A DNA stretch of 21,384 nt, taken from assembly GCA_030146225.1 (NCBI GenBank), contig JASLCA010000340.1:1-21384 (forward strand), in the 5' to 3' direction. The translations under genes were made by a program, and so were the position numbers. A model generated the notes under the pieces. That model was given only the letters and a program-made list of their open reading frames with translations, did no database searches and was not told where the DNA came from. This document shows positions 8,064 through 15,258 of this stretch, piece by piece. The stretch's first letter is position 1. Each line of letters starts with the position of its first letter. Source of the stretch: Sphingobacterium sp. Its GTDB lineage: Bacteria > Bacteroidota > Bacteroidia > Sphingobacteriales > Sphingobacteriaceae.

Positions 8064-8996
8064 TTAATTTTTAATAGTTCGAAGTTTTTTAGAAGTGAAA
8101 ATTTTTTGAAGGGTTTTCCAGTTGAAGAGCATGATGGCGGCAATTAACACCAAGTAGGCCACATACTTTCTAGGGTCTATATCCTCTCTAAAATAAAAGA
8201 TAGCAATTAAGAAGGCGATTATAGGATTGATATAAAGCAAGATACCTGCCGTGCTGGAGGAGATGCCAATAAGCGCATACATGCTTAAGAAAAGTGGAAT
8301 TATGGTAAAGACCACCGCTATTAAGATTGTAACGGACCAGAATAGGCTGCTGTCTGGCAGCGCATGGCCTTGGATAATCAGCACCGGGATAATAAACACA
8401 CTACAGATAAGGAGTTGAACGGCAAGTAGGTTGAGCTTGTCATAACCCCTAATAACCCGCTGACAGATAAGGTAAAAGGCATAAAGGGATGCAATTGCAA
8501 TAGACATCAATCCCTGATAAAGGGAGCCAGTAGCCAATAAGCAGACGCTTATGCATGCCAAAATCAAGGCAATCCACTTCTGCTTAGACAGCTCCTCCTT
8601 TAGGATAAGGAAGGCCGCAAAGGTGGTGATTAGGGGGCAAAGCATATAGGCAAATGCAGCAGACTGAATGCTGATGTTGTTGACGGCATATATATAGGTA
8701 AACCAATTGCCGAAGATCAGTATTGCCGAGATAAATGTGAGTATAAAAACCTTTTTTCGTTCCTTGGGACTGCTCGCAACCAACAGAGCCACATCCTGCT
8801 TAAGGGCTTTCCGCCTAAACAAGAAGATAAAGGCCCAAAGCATAAGCAGGGCTGTAAGTATCCTATAGTTTAAGATATCTTCCGCTGGCCAGGCTTGTAT
8901 TAACCGCACAGGGATAGACATAAAGCCCCAGATTAAGGGTGCTAAAAAAGCCGCTAGAAAATAGTTTCTGCGGCTTGGTTCTTGTGTATGCTCCAC
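8064..8996 (-). CDS. EamA-family (RarD-like) membrane transporter
   Basis: A 310-residue drug/metabolite-superfamily permease with about ten hydrophobic segments, in two EamA halves. It resembles RarD more than other EamA proteins. PAEDILNYRIL near residue 38 matches RarD's PADEILTHRV. GNWFTYIYAVNN near residue 95 matches RarD's GGNWLLFIWAVNN. The second half has TIIPLFLSMYAL...STAGILLYINPIIAFLIA, like RarD's TTVPLLCFTAAA region. RarD proteins export or import small metabolites; the substrate is unknown. The C-terminus ends with basic residues. The start codon lies 3 bases after the ridA stop, so both are surely in one transcript. No terminator is seen before the lipoprotein gene 70 bases further on. 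Confidence 0.88.
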   Translation of the reverse strand: MEHTQEPSRRNYFLAAFLAPLIWGFMSIPVRLIQAWPAEDILNYRILTALLMLWAFIFLFRRKALKQDVALLVASSPKERKKVFILTFISAILIFGNWFTYIYAVNNISIQSAAFAYMLCPLITTFAAFLILKEELSKQKWIALILACISVCLLATGSLYQGLMSIAIASLYAFYLICQRVIRGYDKLNLLAVQLLICSVFIIPVLIIQGHALPDSSLFWSVTILIAVVFTIIPLFLSMYALIGISSSTAGILLYINPIIAFLIAIFYFREDIDPRKYVAYLVLIAAIMLFNWKTLQKIFTSKKLRTIKN

Positions 8997-8999
8997 AGT

Positions 9000-9386
9000 T
9001 TAAGCTTTCCAGGCGATTACAGAGATTTCTACATTCACATTTCTAGGCAGCGTTTTTACAGCCACACATTCCCGTGCTGGTTGATTCTCCTTAAAATATT
9101 GCGCATACACCTCATTAATAGCTGCAAAGTCACCCATGTCGCTGATAAAGATGCTGACTTTCACCACATCTTCAAATGCATATCCAGCATGTGTCAGGAT
9201 AGCTTCCACATTTTTAAGTACCTGATGCGCTTCATCAATCACCCCAGTAGAAACGAGTTCCATTGTGGCTGGATTGAAAGGGACCTGTCCCGATACATAG
9301 AGCGTGTTTCCAGCAAGAATAGCTTGGTTATAAGGGCCTATAGCAGCAGGCGCGTTCGGGGTGTTTAAGATTTGTTTTTGGGACAT
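9000..9386 (-). CDS. ridA: RidA family reactive imine/enamine deaminase
   Basis: A 128-residue RidA (YjgF/YER057c/UK114) protein, which hydrolyses reactive 2-aminoacrylate and other enamine/imine intermediates made by PLP enzymes such as threonine dehydratase, releasing ammonia. The active-site residues are present: Y19 in IGPYNQA, S32 in YVSGQ, R105 and C107 in PARECVAV, and E120 in NVEISVIA. The key arginine marks the true RidA subgroup rather than the inactive Rid subfamilies. The family acts as a cytoplasmic trimer. It is the middle gene of a tight - strand group: the 44-residue membrane protein ends 8 bases upstream and the RarD-like transporter starts 3 bases downstream. Confidence 0.96.
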   Translation of the reverse strand: MSQKQILNTPNAPAAIGPYNQAILAGNTLYVSGQVPFNPATMELVSTGVIDEAHQVLKNVEAILTHAGYAFEDVVKVSIFISDMGDFAAINEVYAQYFKENQPARECVAVKTLPRNVNVEISVIAWKA

Positions 9387-9394
9387 TTTATCAA

Positions 9395-9529
9395 TTATTT
9401 CGAGAAAAATACTTTGTATATAATTGCCAATAGGAATATACTAATTGCTAGGATATTCATAATACGCATAGCTTTTCTATTAAATCTGGAAGATTTTGAA
9501 AGGGTTTGCTTTTCTTCTTGTGGCTTCAT
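9395..9529 (-). CDS. Small single-span membrane protein (44 residues)
   Basis: A short - strand open frame, ATG at 9527-9529 and TAA at 9395-9397, encoding 44 residues. It has a basic, polar N-terminus (MKPQEEKQTLSKSSRFNRKA), then a hydrophobic segment of about 17 residues (NILAISIFLLAIIYKVFF, about 25-42) and a short SK tail, so the protein would sit in the inner membrane with the N-terminus inside. It ends 8 bases before the ridA start, on the same strand. This spacing and the clean hydrophobic segment favour a real gene. Function is unknown. The alternative is a chance ORF, but the region has no other coding frame and the amino-acid composition is protein-like. Confidence 0.6.
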   Translation of the reverse strand: MKPQEEKQTLSKSSRFNRKAMRIMNILAISIFLLAIIYKVFFSK

Positions 9530-9711
9530 AAGGCTAATTTACGATGCTTAATTTAGATTATCAACTGCTATTTAGGGAAGCGTTATAAATTGGAGACCTT
9601 GCGCTGAGGCCAGTTATTTGGAATCCCTGTAAAATAGCATTTAGGCTTGCAATAATACCGCATCTCGCTGATTTTTCGCTGTAGTTATCCTGATTTTGTT
9701 AACTTCGTTTA

Positions 9712-11097
9712 ATGGCTAAAACTAAATCTTCATTCTTCTGTCAGCACTGTGGCTATGAGTCACCCAAGTGGCTCGGACAATGTTCTTCATGCAAAAGTTG
9801 GAATAGCTTTGTGGAAGAAGTTATTGACAAAGGGAGCTCTAAAGTTCCTGAATGGCGAAGCAGTACAACACAGGTTGCTGGCAAAAAGACGAATAAGGCG
9901 GCTATTATCAATGAGATTGTTTATCAGGATGAACAGCGGCTGGCTACGCCCGACAAAGAGTTTAATCGGGTATTAGGGGGTGGGATTGTACCGGGCTCTT
10001 TAGTACTTATTGGGGGCGAACCGGGGATTGGCAAGTCCACCTTAATGCTGCAATTGGCCTTAAGTATTCCACATGTGAAAACCCTGTACATCTCAGGAGA
10101 GGAAAGTGAGCAACAGATTAAGATGCGTGCTGAGCGCTTGTCGCAACATTCTAAAGCCAATTGTTATATCTTAACAGAAACTTCCACACAAAATATTTTT
10201 AAGCAGATAGAGATAGTACAGCCCGATATTGTGGTTATTGACTCCATACAGACCTTGCACTCGGCACAGATTGAGTCTGCTCCAGGCTCAGTATCTCAGG
10301 TGCGCGAATGTACCGCAGAGTTGCTTCGATTTGCAAAAGAAACCAGTACCCCCGTATTTATAGTGGGGCATATTACCAAGGACGGATCTATTGCAGGACC
10401 AAAGGTGTTGGAGCATATGGTGGATACGGTGCTGCAGTTTGAGGGCGACAGGCATCATGTATATAGAATCCTAAGATCCGTAAAGAATAGATTTGGCTCT
10501 TCTTCAGAGCTAGGCATCTATGAGATGCAGGGAATAGGTCTGCGAGAGGTATCCAACCCTTCGGAGATAATGCTGTCCCAGCGTGAGGAGCCTGTGAGTG
10601 GGGTAGCGATTGCCGCCATGTTAGAAGGCGTACGTCCCTTGTTGATTGAGGTGCAGGCCTTGGTAAGCAATTCCGCGTTTGGGACGCCACAGCGTACCTC
10701 AACAGGCTTTGACTCCAAGCGTTTGAGTATGCTGCTTGCAGTTTTGGAGAAGCGCTTTGGCTTTAGGCTGAGCGCGCAGGATGTATTCTTAAATATTGCA
10801 GGCGGCTTACGCGTGGAAGATCCTGCAATTGACTTAGCGGTCGTTGCAGCCATTATTTCTTCGCAGCAGGATATGCCACTGCCAGGACAAATAGCCTTTG
10901 CTGGAGAGATAGGCCTCTCCGGAGAGATACGCGCTGTCAATAGAGTTGAGCAACGTATAGCTGAAGCGGAAAAATTAGGCTTTGAAGGGATTTTTATTTC
11001 CAAATACAATACCAAGGGCTTGGATGCCAAGAAATATAATATTGCGATCCGTCCCATGGCAAAACTTGAGGACTTGTTTAATGCGCTTTTTGGCTAA
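9712..11097 (+). CDS. radA: DNA repair protein RadA
   Basis: A 461-residue RadA (Sms), a DnaB-like branch-migration helicase acting with RecA in recombination. The N-terminal zinc finger has C10, C13, C24 and C27 in FCQHCGYESPKWLGQCSSC. The RecA-like domain has Walker A GEPGIGKST at 102-110, Walker B IVVIDSIQ with D177, and the RadA-specific KNRFGSSSELG at 258-268. Residues from about 295 form the Lon-protease-like C-terminal domain, without need of a protease dyad. Length matches E. coli RadA (460). The ATG at 9712 is preceded by weak -7-like sequences (TGATTTTG at 9691-9698), so the leader is probably very short. It converges on the TlpA-like gene. Confidence 0.96.
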   Translation: MAKTKSSFFCQHCGYESPKWLGQCSSCKSWNSFVEEVIDKGSSKVPEWRSSTTQVAGKKTNKAAIINEIVYQDEQRLATPDKEFNRVLGGGIVPGSLVLIGGEPGIGKSTLMLQLALSIPHVKTLYISGEESEQQIKMRAERLSQHSKANCYILTETSTQNIFKQIEIVQPDIVVIDSIQTLHSAQIESAPGSVSQVRECTAELLRFAKETSTPVFIVGHITKDGSIAGPKVLEHMVDTVLQFEGDRHHVYRILRSVKNRFGSSSELGIYEMQGIGLREVSNPSEIMLSQREEPVSGVAIAAMLEGVRPLLIEVQALVSNSAFGTPQRTSTGFDSKRLSMLLAVLEKRFGFRLSAQDVFLNIAGGLRVEDPAIDLAVVAAIISSQQDMPLPGQIAFAGEIGLSGEIRAVNRVEQRIAEAEKLGFEGIFISKYNTKGLDAKKYNIAIRPMAKLEDLFNALFG

Positions 11098-11138
11098 GAA
11101 TTAAGTGAAGGAGTGATGAGGCGCGAGAAGACTGATCT

Positions 11139-11182
11139 GTAAGGAGGAGCCAGGCCCGATTATGTTCCTGAGCCCTCCTTAC
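11139..11182. terminator. Imperfect hairpin between convergent radA and tlpA-like genes
   Basis: GTAAGGAGG (11139-11147) pairs with CCTCCTTAC (11174-11182). An inner CAGG (11151-11154) can pair with CCTG (11167-11170). The position between two convergent genes suggests a bidirectional terminator. There is no good U-tract on either side, so it could instead be an mRNA-stabilising or processing hairpin. Confidence 0.4.
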
Positions 11183-11206
11183 TAACAGCCTCTTATGCGC
11201 TTTTTA

Positions 11207-11881
11207 CTATTGCTGAGTAAAGATTTCGCGCAGCTTTTGCTTAAGGTCTTCTCCATGGAGATTTCTAGCGATAATTATGCCTTCGGGATTGACCAAAATA
11301 TTTTGTGGGATAGCCTTCACACCGTATAGTACACCCGCCGAATTGCCCCAGCCTTGTAAGTCCGATACATGCTTCCAAGTTAACTTGTCATCCGCGATTC
11401 CTTTTACCCAGTCTTCCAACTTTCTATCAAAGGAAACCCCCAGGATTTCAAAGCCCTTATCCTTAAACTCCGCATAAGTAGCGACGAGGTTTGGGTTCTC
11501 TGCGCGGCAAGGTGGGCACCATGACGCCCAGAAGTCTACCAGCACGTATTGTCCTTTAAGATCGGTAAGCGAAAAGGGGTCGCCATCCGGGGTTAACTGG
11601 GTAATGGCAGGCGCTTTTTTGCCTACAGATGCCTTTTCGAGTTTATCTAGATAATAATTAAAAATTTTCCCATCATTGGATTTACGAACGGACTTGTCCA
11701 ATCCATTAAATAGCTTACGCATCTCCAAATGATCCGGATTATAGCCTCCCACCTTCTGGATCAGCTTTAATGTTTCTACCGCTTTTGGCGCCGTCTTAAT
11801 CTGATCAATCAGCTCTTGTTTGCTTTGTGCAAAAAGTAAAAAAGGTATGGCGAGCAGTGTCGTTAACAGGAGTTTTTTCAT
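11207..11881 (-). CDS. TlpA-like periplasmic thiol-disulfide oxidoreductase
   Basis: A 224-residue exported thioredoxin-fold protein. Residues 1-18 form a signal peptide (MKKLLLTTLLAIPFLLFA, cleavage probably before Q19). A helical N-terminal region (20-85) is followed by the TlpA/AhpC-TSA domain: APAITQLTPDGDPFSLTDLKG near 90-110, then the active site WASWCPPC with C122 and C125, and the cis-proline segment AIPQ with P192. The redox cysteines are intact. Proteins of this type reduce or exchange disulfides in the periplasm, for example in cytochrome c maturation. No partner gene is next to it. A -7 element (TATATTTG) lies just upstream. Confidence 0.92.
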   Translation of the reverse strand: MKKLLLTTLLAIPFLLFAQSKQELIDQIKTAPKAVETLKLIQKVGGYNPDHLEMRKLFNGLDKSVRKSNDGKIFNYYLDKLEKASVGKKAPAITQLTPDGDPFSLTDLKGQYVLVDFWASWCPPCRAENPNLVATYAEFKDKGFEILGVSFDRKLEDWVKGIADDKLTWKHVSDLQGWGNSAGVLYGVKAIPQNILVNPEGIIIARNLHGEDLKQKLREIFTQQ

Positions 11882-11901
11882 GCTTTTATATATTTATAAA
11901 T

Positions 11902-11909
11902 CAAATATA
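11902..11909 (-). promoter_or_regulatory. -7 promoter element of the TlpA-like gene
   Basis: On the - strand, TATATTTG fully matches TAnnTTTG and lies 21 bases upstream of the ATG, giving a leader of about 15 bases. No clear -33 TTTG is seen. Confidence 0.45.
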
Positions 11910-12080
11910 AATAATCTATTAGATTGGTAGGGTATAAAGTTTAGGAAAATGACAAAAGGCTTAAAATTCTTCTATTTGCTCCTTTTTTCTTACAAAGTAT
12001 GCAGCTTGTAGTATTAAGCAATTTTGAAATGCTTTGATTTTAAGATAAATAGGGGTGAACAATCGATTGAAATGTTAAAA

Positions 12081-12110
12081 ATGCATTATTTTGCATGATT
12101 TCGCATGATT
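12081..12110. repeat. Three tandem 10-bp repeats upstream of the nagB-PIG-L promoter
   Basis: Bases 12081-12090, 12091-12100 and 12101-12110 read ATGCATTATT, TTGCATGATT and TCGCATGATT, consensus WYGCATKATT. The period of 10 bp is close to one helical turn, so the three copies face the same side. The array ends 2 bp before the -33-like element. It is probably a regulator-binding site, but the regulator is unknown. The first two units also contain an inverted repeat, ATGCA at 12081-12085 with TGCAT at 12092-12096. The rest of the approximately 300-base gap 11882-12181 shows only AT-rich DNA and the promoters. Confidence 0.5.
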
Positions 12111-12112
12111 TT

Positions 12113-12144
12113 TTCGGTTTCCAATTGTTTTATTTTTAAATTTG
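12113..12144 (+). promoter_or_regulatory. Promoter of the nagB-PIG-L fusion gene
   Basis: TAAATTTG at 12137-12144 fully matches the -7 consensus. TTCG at 12113-12116, 20 bases upstream, matches three of four bases of the -33 TTTG. Transcription would start near 12151, giving a leader of about 30 bases. Confidence 0.6.
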
Positions 12145-12181
12145 TTATTCAGGTTGTTAACATTATAATATTCCTTACTAA

Positions 12182-14104
12182 ATGGCAAGATTAAACTTAC
12201 TAGAGGAGACTCGTTTTGAGCGCGTACCAGTATCGGTATATGCAAATCAAAGCGTTGCCTCAGTCGATGTTGCTCATCGCATAGCTACTATCATTAAAGA
12301 CAAACAAGCAAAAGGTGAAACCGCAGTCCTTGGACTCGCTACAGGAGCTACCCCAGGCAAGGTATACAAGGAGTTGGTTCGTCTTCATAAAGAAGAGGGA
12401 TTAAGCTTCCAAAACGTCGTAACCTTTAACTTGGACGAGTACTTCCCAATGAAGCCAGAAGCTGATCAGAGCTATGTACGCTTTATGAAGAAAAACCTGT
12501 TTGACCTTATTGATATTCCAGCAGAAAACATCAATATTCCAGACGGAACACTTGCTGAAAACGAGATTCATGCTTTCTGTGAGGCTTATGAACAAAAGAT
12601 TTCCAGTCTTGGCGGAATAGATATTCAGCTTTTAGGAATTGGACGTACAGGGCATATTGGTTTTAACGAACCAGGATCGGCGCCAAACTCTGGTACTCGC
12701 CTTGTGATTTTGGATGATTTGACGCGTCGGGATGCTTCACGTGATTTTGGAGGTAAAGAAAATGTACCTACCAAAGCAATCACCATGGGCGTAGGAACGA
12801 TTTTCAAGGCTAAAGAAATTATCTTGATGGCTTGGAACGAGAAGAAAGCCGAGATTGTGAAGAAGGCTGTAGAGGGCGAGATTTCTGCTGAAATCCCTGC
12901 GACATTCTTGCAACTGTCAGACCATGTAGAGTTTATCTTGGATGAAGATGCTGCTTCGCAGTTGACGCGCTTTGATCTACCTTGGTTGGCACATGAGGTT
13001 GTTTGGTCTGATACCTTAACAAAGAAAGCGGTAGTTTGGTTGTCCTTAAAGCTTAACAAAGCGATTTTAAAGCTTACAGATGACGACTACAACAACAATG
13101 GTATGGCACAATTGGTTACTGAAAAGGGACCTGCCTACAGCATTAATATTAAAATCTTTAACGAGCTTCAGCGCACCATTACAGGCTGGCCGGGTGGCAA
13201 GTCTGGTGTAGATGATACAAATCGTCCAGAGCGTGCAGAACCAGCGCGTAAAAATATTTTACTTTTCTCTCCACACCCAGATGACGATGTGATCTCTATG
13301 GGGGGGACTTTTATCCGTTTAGCGGATCAAGGACACAATGTACATGTCGCTTACCAAACCTCTGGAAATACCGCGGTATGGGATGATGATGTTTTACGCT
13401 ACTTAGAGTTTGTACAGGATTTTGCAGGTGCCATTGATGATGATCAAGGATTAACCAAAAAGATCTACAATGATGCCCGTGAGTTTTTCAAAACTAAACA
13501 GCCAAATCAAGTAGACCCAGAAATTATACGTACCATAAAGGCTTTAATCCGTAAGGGCGAAGCTATTGCTGGAGCGCGTTTCGTGGGCCTTCCAAATGAA
13601 AATATACACTTCCAAGACTTGCCATTCTACGACAGAGGTAAGTTCTCGAAAGAAGTTTCGCATGAAGATGATATTCTACAAACGATGGAGCTGTTGCGTC
13701 AAGTAAAGCCACATCAAGTATTTGCAGCAGGTGACTTCGCAGATCCACATGGTACGCATAGAGTTTGTTTCGACATTCTCTTCGAAGCATTGAAGCGTTT
13801 AGCGAAAACTGATGAGTGGACAAAAGACTGTTGGTTATGGTTATACCGTGGCGCTTGGCATGAGTATCCAATCCATGAGATTGAGATGGCTGTTCCATTG
13901 TCCCCACAGGAGGTTAAGCGGAAGCGTTTAGCAATCTTCAAGCATCAATCACAAAAGGATCTACCTGTATTCCCAGGTGATGATCCACGTGAATTTTGGG
14001 TGCGTGCTGAGGATCGTACCAGTGAGACAGCAGGCTTATACCATAAATTAGGCTTAGCAGATTACGAAGCGATTGAAGCATTCGTAAGGATGAAGTTTAA
14101 CTAA
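12182..14104 (+). CDS. nagB: Fused glucosamine-6-phosphate deaminase-like / PIG-L (LmbE) deacetylase protein
   Basis: A 640-residue two-domain protein. Residues 1-265 are NagB-like: GLATGATPGKVYKEL (phosphate loop), TFNLDEYFPM with D85 (the general-base aspartate region), and LLGIGRTGHIGFNEPGS with H158 and E163. E. coli NagB (266 residues) reads GNDGHIAFNEP here and uses D141; this protein has T156 instead. Residues 357-640 are a PIG-L/LmbE zinc deacetylase domain, with SPHPDDDVISMGGT (H365, D367, D368) and DPHGTHR (H523, H526). NagB converts glucosamine-6-phosphate to fructose-6-phosphate; PIG-L proteins deacetylate GlcNAc conjugates. The fusion could do both steps for an amino sugar, but this is inference. 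The architecture occurs in other Bacteroidota as I recall it. It has its own promoter and ends at a strong terminator. Confidence 0.9.
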   Translation: MARLNLLEETRFERVPVSVYANQSVASVDVAHRIATIIKDKQAKGETAVLGLATGATPGKVYKELVRLHKEEGLSFQNVVTFNLDEYFPMKPEADQSYVRFMKKNLFDLIDIPAENINIPDGTLAENEIHAFCEAYEQKISSLGGIDIQLLGIGRTGHIGFNEPGSAPNSGTRLVILDDLTRRDASRDFGGKENVPTKAITMGVGTIFKAKEIILMAWNEKKAEIVKKAVEGEISAEIPATFLQLSDHVEFILDEDAASQLTRFDLPWLAHEVVWSDTLTKKAVVWLSLKLNKAILKLTDDDYNNNGMAQLVTEKGPAYSINIKIFNELQRTITGWPGGKSGVDDTNRPERAEPARKNILLFSPHPDDDVISMGGTFIRLADQGHNVHVAYQTSGNTAVWDDDVLRYLEFVQDFAGAIDDDQGLTKKIYNDAREFFKTKQPNQVDPEIIRTIKALIRKGEAIAGARFVGLPNENIHFQDLPFYDRGKFSKEVSHEDDILQTMELLRQVKPHQVFAAGDFADPHGTHRVCFDILFEALKRLAKTDEWTKDCWLWLYRGAWHEYPIHEIEMAVPLSPQEVKRKRLAIFKHQSQKDLPVFPGDDPREFWVRAEDRTSETAGLYHKLGLADYEAIEAFVRMKFN

Positions 14105-14108
14105 CATA

Positions 14109-14144
14109 AAAATAAGAAAGGGGCTTTAGCCCCTTTCTTATTTT
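14109..14144. terminator. Bidirectional intrinsic terminator between nagB fusion and araC
   Basis: A perfect 17-bp inverted repeat (14109-14125 with 14128-14144) with TT between the arms. Its core is GGGGCT/AGCCCC, flanked by A-rich and T-rich arms that act as the U-tract for both directions. It overlaps the stop codon of the araC gene on the other strand. Confidence 0.92.
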
Positions 14145-15030
14145 ATAATACCTGCTGCACAAGGCCTTCTAACTCATGCAGGGCACTTGCGCCCTGTTGG
14201 ATAAGAAAGCTGTATTTTAGGGAGTTTGGAATAAAGCCAAAATGCTTTTTAAAGGCGGTTGTAAAATGGGTGGCATGCTTGTAGCCCGTCATATGGGCCA
14301 CATCCGAAATACGATGCTGACCTGTCAGAATTAAATCCTTCGCATAGTCCATCTTCTTTTCCGTAATATAACTCATAACCGTCTTTCCGAAATACTGCTT
14401 AAAGTACTTTTTAAGGTATTGCACGTTAGTTCCCACCTGCTTGGCCAATTCTGGAATGCTATAACTTTTCGAAAGATCCGCTTCAATAATATCTTTGGCA
14501 AGACGCATCTTGTCATAATGCGATTTTAAGGCCAGCACCTCATGATCATTATCGGCATGCACAAATGTTTCAGCCTGTCTTAAAAGCATTTCTAAAAGCA
14601 GCAGCTCTCGCTTTTGCTGGTAGAAGCTCTCTTCCTTGGGTTGGCTGCACATCTGCTCAAACAAGAGGCGTAGCCGTTGATCACTTTTAGTAGTATATCC
14701 CTTGTTAAACTTTATGGGATCCGCTTGATACTTCAGATGAAAGGAAACTAGATTTTCAGGACTAATCCTGAGTACTATAAATTCATTCTCCTCACAAATG
14801 CTTTTAAGATCAATGGATGCTGCGGTGGGTATATAATGTATGCTGTTAAAACCTTTTTCTAAGACGAAACTATTATCGTCAATGTCATAAACTATGCTTT
14901 CCGAATCTTCGCCCAGCATAATATATAAATAATGTGCCTCTTCAGCAGTGTAAACAAAGGTTTTGACCCCTTGTATAAATTGGTGCTGAAAACTATAGGA
15001 TGCAGAAATAAAGGTTTTGCCTAAAGCCAT
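14143..15030 (-). CDS. AraC-family transcriptional regulator (PchR-like)
   Basis: A 295-residue regulator. Residues 175-272 form the AraC/XylS DNA-binding domain with two helix-turn-helix units: YSIPELAKQVGTNVQYLKKYFKQYFG (about 190-215) and ISDVAHMTGYKHATHFTTAFKKHFGFIPN (about 241-269). The N-terminal 170 residues are the effector domain, without a recognised signature. The stretch YDKMRLAKDIIEADL before the first helix-turn-helix and the LKKYFKQYFGKTV region resemble PchR-type regulators, which in other bacteria activate ferric-siderophore uptake genes. The gene is divergent from susC across 228 bases. Its promoter is a good consensus, and a TTTAGA-N5-TCTAAG dyad lies between promoter and start codon, which suggests it is repressed together with the transport genes. 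Confidence 0.88.
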   Translation of the reverse strand: MALGKTFISASYSFQHQFIQGVKTFVYTAEEAHYLYIMLGEDSESIVYDIDDNSFVLEKGFNSIHYIPTAASIDLKSICEENEFIVLRISPENLVSFHLKYQADPIKFNKGYTTKSDQRLRLLFEQMCSQPKEESFYQQKRELLLLEMLLRQAETFVHADNDHEVLALKSHYDKMRLAKDIIEADLSKSYSIPELAKQVGTNVQYLKKYFKQYFGKTVMSYITEKKMDYAKDLILTGQHRISDVAHMTGYKHATHFTTAFKKHFGFIPNSLKYSFLIQQGASALHELEGLVQQVL

Positions 15031-15035
15031 GTTTA

Positions 15036-15052
15036 TTTAGACTTATTCTAAG
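15036..15052. promoter_or_regulatory. Dyad site a (TTTAGA-N5-TCTAAG) at the araC start
   Basis: TTTAGA at 15036-15041 and TCTAAG at 15047-15052. The site lies 5 bases upstream of the araC ATG and covers the predicted transcription start, a repressor-like position. It is one of four related dyads in the locus. Confidence 0.6.
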
Positions 15053-15057
15053 TTTTA

Positions 15058-15088
15058 CAAATATAGTTTTTTTCCATTGCTATTCAAA
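15058..15088 (-). promoter_or_regulatory. Promoter of the AraC-family gene
   Basis: On the - strand, TTTG (15085-15088) and TATATTTG (15058-15065) are separated by 19 bases. Both fully match the Bacteroidota -33/-7 consensus. Predicted start near 15052, leader about 20 bases. Confidence 0.72.
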
Positions 15089-15181
15089 TTCTTCTTTATC
15101 CTGGGTCAACCTCCTTAATCAAAAGCTTAAGGGGAATTTTCCAGATGTTTAGTAATATTTTCTACTTGCGTTACTACCTTG

Positions 15182-15198
15182 TTTAGATTAATTCTAAT
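15182..15198. promoter_or_regulatory. Dyad site b (TTTAGA-N5-TCTAAT) upstream of susC
   Basis: TTTAGA at 15182-15187 and TCTAAT at 15193-15198. It overlaps a full-match -7 element and lies 30 bp (about three helical turns) from site c. Confidence 0.6.
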
Positions 15199-15244
15199 TT
15201 TGCCGATGTTATTTAGACTATTTCTAAATCAGTCGTTAATTTTA
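15195..15244 (+). promoter_or_regulatory. susC promoter region, two candidate -7 elements
   Basis: TAATTTTG at 15195-15202 matches the -7 consensus fully but has no -33 TTTG at the usual distance. TAATTTTA at 15237-15244 matches seven of eight positions, and its -33 region would fall inside dyad c. Which one is used cannot be decided by eye. Dyads b and c would obstruct either. Confidence 0.45.
15211..15229. promoter_or_regulatory. Dyad site c (ATTTAGA-N5-TCTAAAT) upstream of susC
   Basis: The best copy of the dyad: ATTTAGA at 15211-15217 and TCTAAAT at 15223-15229, perfect 7-5-7 symmetry. It lies 30 bases upstream of the susC ATG. Confidence 0.7.
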
Positions 15245-15258
15245 TTAAATCAATTTAT

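Noticed and set aside
9541..9580. TTTAGATTATC sequence in the ridA-radA gap as a fifth dyad
   Set aside because: Only the left half-site is present; the right half reads AACTGC and does not match TCTAAA.
12625..13059. 144-codon open frame antisense to the nagB-like domain
   Set aside because: It is a shadow of the conserved coding sequence; the composition is Ser/Lys/Ile-rich without a recognisable motif.
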